10,857 nt of DNA. It comes from Oceanicaulis sp. (GTDB taxonomy: Bacteria; Pseudomonadota; Alphaproteobacteria; Caulobacterales; Maricaulaceae). This document shows, piece by piece, positions 1-5,642 of the stretch (its first letter is position 1; each line of letters starts with the position of its first letter). The stretch is taken from assembly GCA_007571185.1 (NCBI GenBank), contig RKRX01000227.1:1-10857 (forward strand). The letters run 5' to 3'. The position numbers and the translations under genes were made by a program. The notes beneath the pieces are model-generated. The model did no database searches. It worked only from the letters and a program-made list of their open reading frames with translations, and was not told the DNA's origin.

Positions 1-69
1 GAATCGGATCCAGCGCTGATCGGCGCGAAAAGCGTGCTTGCACCCGAACAGGTTTCGTCGTATGAATGA
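1..69 (+). CDS. Possible C-terminal end of an upstream gene (partial)
   Basis: Frame 1 is open from the window edge to a TGA at 67-69 and encodes about 22 residues ending in QVSSYE. Third codon positions are mostly G or C, as in the real genes nearby. The stretch is too short to identify, and another plus frame is also open to about 65, so this is only a plausible gene tail. If real, it ends 39 nt before the ZIP permease start and could belong to the same transcription unit. Confidence 0.3.
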   Translation, partial: ESDPALIGAKSVLAPEQVSSYE

Positions 70-108
70 CGCAACACTATAACACTCAATCTGATTGATG
101 AGCGCCTT

Positions 109-927
109 TTGTCACCGTTCCTGCTCTCCGCTGGCCTGGGTCTCGCCGCCGCGACGGTCTGTCTTGTCGCGTTGATACTCATCCATCATGCCGCTGGATT
201 CACCCGCGCCAACGCACCCCTTTTCGCCGCTTTCGCCGGCGGGCTGGTGATCACTCTGGCCTTGGTGCATCTGATCCCGAAAGCTTTTCTTCTGCATCCT
301 TGGGCGCCATGGCTGGTGTTGGCGGGTTTTGCCTCTGGCTTCTTGCTTCAAGCGCTGGTGAACGCCGCCCCGGGGAGCAAGCCGAAGGTGAACCGGTTGA
401 GTGCATTGACCCCGGTTGTCGCCATCGCCATCCATTCTGCACTTGACGGCGCAGTGTATGCGGTCACTTCGGTCATGGATGTGTTCACCGCGTTGAGCAC
501 GGCGCCGGGTTTGATCCTGCATGAATTGCCGGAGACATTGATCTGCTTCATCCTGCTGCAACGGGCAGGCTTCCCGGACCGGACCGCCACCGTTCTGGCC
601 TTCATGGCCGCCGGCGCGACCACGCTGGGCGCGGCGTTGATCGGCGCCCCTTTTGCTCAGATGCTCAATCTGGAAACTCTGGGTGCGCTGTTCGCCGTAG
701 TGGCCGGCCTGTTGCTGCATGTGGGCGCGGCGCACCTGCTGAATGAAGCGGGTGAAACCGGACTGTTACGGGGTTCAGGCGCTGTGTTCGCCGGCGCCGG
801 CATTGCCGCCGTGATGACGTTAAGCCATGCCGCCACCCATAATCACGCCCACGCTGGCGACCGGCATGAAACCGGTCATGATCACGACCATAATTTCCAT
901 CCCGCCTCTGACAATGGAGTTCCATGA
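109..927 (+). CDS. ZIP-family divalent metal permease with His-rich C-terminal tail
   Basis: A predicted inner-membrane transporter of the ZIP (ZRT/IRT-like) family, which brings zinc and related divalent metals into the cytoplasm. Seen: about seven to eight hydrophobic segments; the helix-4 metal motif HSALDG (residues 109-114); the helix-5 motif HELPE (138-142), the usual HExPxE signature; and a tail at residues 240-264 with nine histidines. Length (272 aa) is normal for bacterial ZIPs. The start is uncertain. The frame opens after a TGA at 67-69 and has no ATG before the first hydrophobic segment; TTG at 109 is used here, with CTG at 91 as an alternative. An ATG at 98 lies out of frame, separated by a run of four T's. 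The stop overlaps the next start (ATGA), so it is translationally coupled to the DUF2796 gene. The metal specificity is inferred. Confidence 0.85.
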   Translation: MSPFLLSAGLGLAAATVCLVALILIHHAAGFTRANAPLFAAFAGGLVITLALVHLIPKAFLLHPWAPWLVLAGFASGFLLQALVNAAPGSKPKVNRLSALTPVVAIAIHSALDGAVYAVTSVMDVFTALSTAPGLILHELPETLICFILLQRAGFPDRTATVLAFMAAGATTLGAALIGAPFAQMLNLETLGALFAVVAGLLLHVGAAHLLNEAGETGLLRGSGAVFAGAGIAAVMTLSHAATHNHAHAGDRHETGHDHDHNFHPASDNGVP

Positions 928-1634
928 TGCGACTACGCCCCACTCTGCTTGGCGCCGCGCTGGTTTCAGTCGGCGCCGCCCCCCTCTCCGCTCTGGCCCA
1001 AGACGGCGCGATGCGGCAACTTGATGCGCATGTGCATGGCGCGGCGCGGCTAGCGGTGGCCGCAGAACCCGACGGCGCGGTTGTGGCGGAGCTCAACAGC
1101 CCCGCCTATAATCTCTATGTCTTCGAACATGCCCCCCGGACGGATGCTCAGCGCCAGGTGGTGGCGGACGCCGCAGCGACGCTGGCCAGCGCAGAGATGA
1201 TCGGCTTTTCATCACCTGCCGGCTGCACCCTGATCGACGCCGTGATCGCCGGCGGGCCGGACGACGCGGACGCGCGCGACCCTGACACTCATGACGACCA
1301 TGATCCCGAGGCGCATGCGCATGAAGAACACGGCCATCAAAACCATGAGCCTCACGACCACTCCGGTGATCATCATGATGAACATGGCCATAGTGAACAT
1401 GATCATGGGGACGAAGACCACGCCGACCATGACTCTGCCGCATCCGGTCATGCTGATGTATTGGTGAGCTGGACCTATGCCTGCACCCGCACCGATGCCA
1501 TCAATCAGGTGAACCTTGGCGGTTTGTTCGACGCTTTCCCGGCCTTCGAAACCGTTGAAACCCAGTTCTTTGACGGTGAACGATCCGCGGCGGCGGACCT
1601 GACGGCCCAAGCGCCTCGCCTGCGCATCGACTGA
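924..1634 (+). CDS. DUF2796 / ZrgA-like periplasmic metal-binding protein
   Basis: An exported, histidine-rich protein of the DUF2796 family, which includes the zinc-regulated ZrgA of Vibrio cholerae. It probably binds zinc in the periplasm and delivers it to a membrane importer. Seen: a signal peptide with likely cleavage after ALA (about residue 25); the family hallmarks DAHVHG and SPAYN followed by FEHAP; a low-complexity His/Asp/Glu region (residues 123-176) with about 18 histidines; two cysteines flanking that region (in AGCTL and YACTR) that could form the family's disulfide; and a C-terminal folded segment. The ATG at 924 overlaps the upstream stop by 4 nt; a second ATG at 927 is equally possible. 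GGAG at 915-918 is the ribosome site. The gene sits directly behind a ZIP permease and 59 nt before a DUF3299 gene. The specific metal is an inference. Confidence 0.85.
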   Translation: MMRLRPTLLGAALVSVGAAPLSALAQDGAMRQLDAHVHGAARLAVAAEPDGAVVAELNSPAYNLYVFEHAPRTDAQRQVVADAAATLASAEMIGFSSPAGCTLIDAVIAGGPDDADARDPDTHDDHDPEAHAHEEHGHQNHEPHDHSGDHHDEHGHSEHDHGDEDHADHDSAASGHADVLVSWTYACTRTDAINQVNLGGLFDAFPAFETVETQFFDGERSAAADLTAQAPRLRID

Positions 1635-1655
1635 GCGCCGTTGCGCCGATACAGG

Positions 1656-1679
1656 TTGTGACTTGGGAATTGTGACTTG
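1656..1679 (+). repeat. Short tandem repeat, two copies of TTGTGACTTG
   Basis: TTGTGACTTG occurs at 1656-1665 and again at 1670-1679, each followed by GGAA or CGGAA. The second GGAA serves as the ribosome binding site of the DUF3299 gene. The repeat fills most of the 59-nt gap between the two genes. It could be a slippage duplication or a paired binding site; nothing else distinguishes these. Confidence 0.6.
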
Positions 1680-1693
1680 CGGAAATCGTCAGA

Positions 1694-2248
1694 ATGCCTA
1701 TCCTGCACCGCATGGTGCGCATTTTGATCCTGTCTGTATGTCTGTTCGCCGCCGCCTCGGCTTCCAGCGCTTGTGCGGACGAGCTGTCCACGCCGTCTTC
1801 CCCGGCTTATCTGGACTTGTCCTGGGCTGATCTGCTGCCTGAGGGAGAGGCCGAACGCATCGCCGAACTCATGCAGGTGCAAGCGATCCAGAACGGATTT
1901 GATCATTTCGGACTGGAGCGCATGCCCCAAATCCAGACCTTCAACACGGTTGAGGCGCTGGATGGACGTCGGGTGCGGATAGGCGGCTATGTTTTACCCT
2001 TCGACTTCACCGGCTCTGGGACAATCAACCGGTTCCTGCTCGTCCCTTATGTGGGCGCCTGTATTCATGTTCCGCCGCCGCCGCCCAATCAACTGGTCTA
2101 TGTGACCGCCGACACACCCGTCGAGATCGGTGGTCTGTGGCATCCGGTCTTCGTCGAGGGCGTGATGCGCACCGCCCGCCATGACAATGATCTGGGCGAT
2201 ACCGCCTACACGTTGGAACTGATTGAGATCACGCCCTACAGAAGTTGA
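1694..2248 (+). CDS. DUF3299 family exported protein
   Basis: A 184-residue protein of the DUF3299 family, whose biochemical function is not known to me. In other proteobacteria members often sit beside DUF2796 proteins and metal-type ABC transporters, so a part in periplasmic metal handling is likely but inferred. Seen: an N-terminal signal peptide with probable cleavage near ACA/DE (residue about 29); a globular domain with the family hallmark VPYVGACIHVPPPPP, in which C123 and H125 are candidate metal ligands; and a C-terminal strand-rich end. GGAAA at 1680-1684 lies 9 nt before the ATG at 1694; a second Met at 1712 would also leave a full signal peptide. It is the last gene of the cassette and is convergent with the symporter, 73 nt away. 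Confidence 0.85.
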   Translation: MPILHRMVRILILSVCLFAAASASSACADELSTPSSPAYLDLSWADLLPEGEAERIAELMQVQAIQNGFDHFGLERMPQIQTFNTVEALDGRRVRIGGYVLPFDFTGSGTINRFLLVPYVGACIHVPPPPPNQLVYVTADTPVEIGGLWHPVFVEGVMRTARHDNDLGDTAYTLELIEITPYRS

Positions 2249-2296
2249 CCGGTTCGCTCTATGGCGGCGTCGGCTTGAAAATCCTTTGAACCGGTC
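2247..2296. terminator. Possible bidirectional terminator hairpin between convergent genes
   Basis: GACCGGTTC (2247-2255) and GAACCGGTC (2288-2296) form a perfect 9-bp inverted repeat with a 32-nt loop. It starts on the DUF3299 stop codon and lies before the 3' end of the convergent symporter gene. There is no T-tract after either arm, so intrinsic termination is uncertain; position is the main argument. Confidence 0.35.
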
Positions 2297-2321
2297 TCTC
2301 CCAGTACTCTGACGGTCCATG

Positions 2322-3800
2322 TCACAGTCGGGTTCTGGAGTGTCTAAAACAGATCAACAGGAACAGCGGCGCCACCCAGGGAAAAATCCGTTCAAACGGA
2401 TCACCAGGAATACCGGCCAGCCGGGCCAGAAACCCGTTTAAGCCAGAAGGTTCCGCCCATTCCAACTGACCATAGGCGTAAAACAGCACGGTCATCAAGA
2501 ACCCCGCCGCAATCGCGGCCAGAATGGCGCCGCCGCGAGGCTCCAGACCCAGAACCCGGACCAGGATCACCGGGCCGAAGGCGGCGCCTAGCGCCGACCA
2601 TGAAAACAGAACGCGATCAAAAATGGCGGCGGGCAGCGTGAGCGTCAGCGCCACCGCCAATGCGCAAATGGAGGCCATGACAATCCGGCTGATCAATACT
2701 TCCCGCCCTGGCAGCACGCGCGCCAGCCCCAGGTCATGAGCGGCCGCCGCCGAAGCGGCGATCAACAGCGAGTCCACTGTGCTCATCACCGCTGACAAAA
2801 CCGCGGCGATCACGACCCCCGCAAGAATTGCCGGCAGTAAATTCGCCGCCACAGCGTAAAACAAGGCTTCGCCATCACTGGCGTCAGGGATCAGCGCCCG
2901 CCCTGATAACGCCAGCACCGCCATGCCCACATGCACGATCACGCCCCAGCTCATCGCCACTGCGAATCCCCGGCGGCGCGCGGCCTCATCCCTGACCGCC
3001 ATCAGACGGGACAGAAGATGAGGTTGACCCAGCGCGCCCAGACCGATGGACGCAATGCCTGTTGCAAATCCAAGAAAGACCAACAGACCCCGCCCTCCCA
3101 TCGGGTCCAGATAAGAATCGGGCATGGTCTGGCTCAAAGTCTCATAAACGCCCGCAGGTCCCCCCGCCGCCATCAACGCGCCCAGCGGCAGCGCCAGTGC
3201 AATCAGGGCCATTATGCCCCCTTGCAGCGTGTCGGTCAGCGAAACCGCCCGGAATCCGCCCAGCAGCGCATAGATCAGGATGACGCCAGCGCCCAGAGCC
3301 ACGCTTTCCCAGCGCACCAGGGTGAACTGGCTTTCAAAGGCGATCGCCGCTGCGCCAAATTGCGCCGCGATGTAGAAAACGAAGGTGAAGAGCACCAACA
3401 CGCCCGCCGTCATACGAATGCCGGGCGCCCAGCATCCGGCGCGCGCCGCCATGAAATCGCTGGCCGTGACATGGCCCTGTTCTGCGGTTTCCGCCCGCAC
3501 CCGGGGGCCGAACACCATCCAGACCACCCAATACGCGCCCAGAATGCCCGGCGCCATCCAGATCGCCGACACCCCCGCCACATAGACAAAACCGGTATAA
3601 CCCAACAGCACCCAGGCCGAAGATGTGGACGCAGCATAGGATAAACCTGAAACCCACGGGCCCAAATTGCGACCGCCCAGAAAGAAGTCTGCTTGATTGC
3701 GATTGAACTGCGCAGCCGCCAGGCCAATGGCAATCAAGGCCAATTTATAGACAACGAGGGTGACAAGCACCGCAATCGCAGTAGCATCCAGGTCGGTCAT
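2322..3800 (-). CDS. PutP-like sodium:solute symporter (SSS family)
   Basis: A 492-residue inner-membrane carrier of the solute:sodium symporter family, closest by eye to the Na+/proline symporter PutP. Seen: about 13 hydrophobic segments over the whole length; the PutP-like stretches FFLGGRNLGPW (39-49), GGFRAVSLTDTLQ and GQPHLLSRLMA; and S340-T341 in SAVMSTVDS, which line up with the PutP Na2 sodium-site residues S340/T341. PutP's essential Asp55 aligns with Thr59 here (ASTSSAW against ASDMSGW), so proline as the substrate should not be assumed. The ATG at 3798-3800 has a strong ribosome site, AAGGAG (3806-3811), 5 nt upstream. The helicase gene of the defence operon ends 69 nt upstream on the same strand, so the symporter may be read from that operon or from a promoter in the short gap. 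Confidence 0.88.
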   Translation of the reverse strand: MTDLDATAIAVLVTLVVYKLALIAIGLAAAQFNRNQADFFLGGRNLGPWVSGLSYAASTSSAWVLLGYTGFVYVAGVSAIWMAPGILGAYWVVWMVFGPRVRAETAEQGHVTASDFMAARAGCWAPGIRMTAGVLVLFTFVFYIAAQFGAAAIAFESQFTLVRWESVALGAGVILIYALLGGFRAVSLTDTLQGGIMALIALALPLGALMAAGGPAGVYETLSQTMPDSYLDPMGGRGLLVFLGFATGIASIGLGALGQPHLLSRLMAVRDEAARRRGFAVAMSWGVIVHVGMAVLALSGRALIPDASDGEALFYAVAANLLPAILAGVVIAAVLSAVMSTVDSLLIAASAAAAHDLGLARVLPGREVLISRIVMASICALAVALTLTLPAAIFDRVLFSWSALGAAFGPVILVRVLGLEPRGGAILAAIAAGFLMTVLFYAYGQLEWAEPSGLNGFLARLAGIPGDPFERIFPWVAPLFLLICFRHSRTRL

Positions 3801-3821
3801 GTCATCTCCTTCCCCGGGTCA

Positions 3822-3842
3822 TGTCCCCTTCTTGTGGAGACA
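3822..3842 (-). other. Hairpin in the symporter 5' leader
   Basis: On the minus strand TGTCTCC, a 7-nt loop and GGGGACA pair over 7 bp with one G-U wobble; the pairing is weaker in plus-strand RNA. It lies 10 nt upstream of the symporter ribosome site and 27 nt past the helicase stop. It has no U-tract, so it may be an mRNA end or processing structure, a leader element, or chance. Confidence 0.25.
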
Positions 3843-3869
3843 GGTTAAAACCGGACATATCGTATGTTA

Positions 3870-5642
3870 TCAATACAATAAAACACATGGGTCGCTTTTG
3901 GGCGTCAGGATTGTAGTACGTTGTTTTGCTCGCGTAACGCTGACACGGAAGTTCTGCCGTGAGCTATCATTGATCTCAGCGCGATCATTATTCCGAACTA
4001 TTCGATTAGGATTGGCTACAATCTGGCCTTTGCATTTCTTTGGCCAACCTTCAAATATAATGACCTCATCGAATTGCTTACCCTTGGCCTTGTGCATGTT
4101 CATGACCACCACACCGCTCTCAGGCTTTGCACTGGCAGCGAAGTGCTCCTGCACAAACGCTTTCTTGACGATTTCCAACGCATTCGAATAGCAGCCGTCG
4201 TTGCGCCAATTCTGAGCCAACGCCTGCCGAAGTTGAGTGCCGCGTTCCAAGAGACGAATATTGCGAACCTCGCTTGCTACATCCTTGAGGCGCTTACACG
4301 CACCATTTTCCAGAACCGCTCTAACTAATCTCCAGTCTTTGTCAGGGTCTCCGGTCAATTTTATTGCATGCACGCTATTGTATGCCTCAAAGGTAGCGTG
4401 CAAAAGGCTATTGCTTGGAGGAGATTTTCCAGCATTTGGTGCAACATGCCATTTGTCATATGCCTTGCGTAAGCGATCTGCTTCGGCGAGTGCGCTTTTG
4501 GTTGGTCGATCTCCCCCTTTGCCTTGGTAATAATTGCAGAGCAGATACACCAAGAAATCAACGCGCCCGGCTGGTTGCAATAGGTGTGCAACAATTTCTG
4601 AGCCGAGAATTGCAGCTTCCAGTTCAATGACCGCATTATGTGCAATGGGCTCTGGTGGTTCTCGGAACTTGTCAGATACTAGGCGCGTCATCTTCTTCGT
4701 GGGCACAAGAATTGCTAAAGACCAATTACTGGAACCACTATTCACTAAGCGCTTTCGGGCAGCGTGGGTGGTGGTGACGAGTTCTGTCATCGCCTGGTCT
4801 GCATAATGCCCGAAATTCAGGCACCTGATGCCTTTGTAGGATTTTTGATTGAAGAGACCCGAAAGGATTGCGTTCCCGAATTTAGCTATGTCTGTCCCGG
4901 CGCTGCGATGGTTGGTGTCGCTGAAATCAATCTTGGTGGGGTTGAAGGCTTTAAGGAAATGATCGATACGTAGCGGGTCAGCCCCCATGAAGTCGAAAAT
5001 ACGTTGTTCAGGATCAGCTAGGGCAATAAGTTGCGAACAAACCCCAAGACCCTTCACAACGCGCCATTGCTCAGCGTTGGTATCCTGAAACTCATCAAGA
5101 ATTATCGTTGGATACATTGTTGCAAGCAGGCAACGTAGGCGTTTGCTCCCATGGAGCAAATCACCGACAAAAGGCGCAAAAAGATCAAAACAAATGCGCC
5201 CTTCGTCCAAGCTAAGCCGCTTTCGCTCTTCTGCAACCTCTGCGTCCCGCTTCTTGTTCCTTTTCTGATTGGGGCGTCGGATGACAGAAAGGGCGACAGC
5301 TTCGGCAGGTGGTGTAAGAATATCCAGGCGGCGAGGCAAACCTATAAGATAACCATGCGCCTTTAGAATACGCCAGAAAAAGGAATGGTAGGTTTCGACT
5401 TCAATCTTCTGTCTCGTCTGTCTCGCAATGCTCTGTTCTTGTTCAATTGCTTCAACGACACGAGAAACACTCGCTCGTGCGAAACTCAAAAAGAGCACCT
5501 TCTGCTGAGGTCGAAGGCACTGCTCGGCAATCCGAGCGGCCTTAAGAATTGATATTGTTGTCTTGCCGGAACCTGGTCCACCGGTGACAAGCAAATGCTC
5601 ATCACTGTCCATGACCTCAAGTTGCTCAGCAGTCAGCTTCAT
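3870..5642 (-). CDS. gajB: UvrD/Rep-like superfamily 1 helicase, GajB-like
   Basis: A predicted UvrD-like DNA helicase/ATPase, the second subunit of a Gabija-type anti-phage system in which it acts with the OLD nuclease encoded just upstream. Numbered from the ATG at 5642 (590 aa): Walker A GGPGSGKTT (21-29); motif Ia LFLSFARAS; YHSFFW; Walker B DEFQD (183-187); motif III ALADPEQRIFDFMGAD; DTNHRS; and near the C-terminus MHKAKGKQFDEV (His517) and SVTRAKQR (about 568-575). All core SF1 motifs are present, so it should be active. Start choice: the ATG at 5642 has GGAG (5652-5655) 9 nt upstream and places Walker A near the N-terminus as in known GajB; a GTG at 5714 would add 24 residues but has only a weak ribosome site. 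It overlaps the nuclease gene by 17 nt. Base composition is AT-richer than the flanks. It is longer than the roughly 500-residue Bacillus GajB. Confidence 0.87.
   Translation of the reverse strand: MKLTAEQLEVMDSDEHLLVTGGPGSGKTTISILKAARIAEQCLRPQQKVLFLSFARASVSRVVEAIEQEQSIARQTRQKIEVETYHSFFWRILKAHGYLIGLPRRLDILTPPAEAVALSVIRRPNQKRNKKRDAEVAEERKRLSLDEGRICFDLFAPFVGDLLHGSKRLRCLLATMYPTIILDEFQDTNAEQWRVVKGLGVCSQLIALADPEQRIFDFMGADPLRIDHFLKAFNPTKIDFSDTNHRSAGTDIAKFGNAILSGLFNQKSYKGIRCLNFGHYADQAMTELVTTTHAARKRLVNSGSSNWSLAILVPTKKMTRLVSDKFREPPEPIAHNAVIELEAAILGSEIVAHLLQPAGRVDFLVYLLCNYYQGKGGDRPTKSALAEADRLRKAYDKWHVAPNAGKSPPSNSLLHATFEAYNSVHAIKLTGDPDKDWRLVRAVLENGACKRLKDVASEVRNIRLLERGTQLRQALAQNWRNDGCYSNALEIVKKAFVQEHFAASAKPESGVVVMNMHKAKGKQFDEVIIFEGWPKKCKGQIVANPNRIVRNNDRAEINDSSRQNFRVSVTRAKQRTTILTPKSDPCVLLY

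Noticed and set aside
70..90. Zur-box-like ATAAC half-site upstream of the metal cassette
   Set aside because: Only one half resembles the GTTAT-n3-ATAAC type site; the matching left half is absent, so it does not support zinc-repressor control.
1212..1610. Minus-strand frame over the His-rich region
   Set aside because: Its Met/Val-rich product is the reverse reading of His/Asp codons (CAT gives ATG); the plus-strand gene has the family motifs.
1694..1790. Possible lipoprotein signal in the DUF3299 protein (SSAC)
   Set aside because: The -3 position is Ser rather than Leu, Val or Ile; a signal-peptidase I site at ACA/DE fits better.
2931..3644. Long plus-strand open frame (237 codons) inside the symporter gene
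   Set aside because: It is antisense to clear membrane-protein coding sequence and rich in Arg, His and Gln, as expected from the reverse of GC-rich codons.
3855..3867. Small dyad ACATA-TCG-TATGT beside the helicase stop
   Set aside because: Five-base arms in AT-rich sequence are expected by chance, and it has no terminator features.
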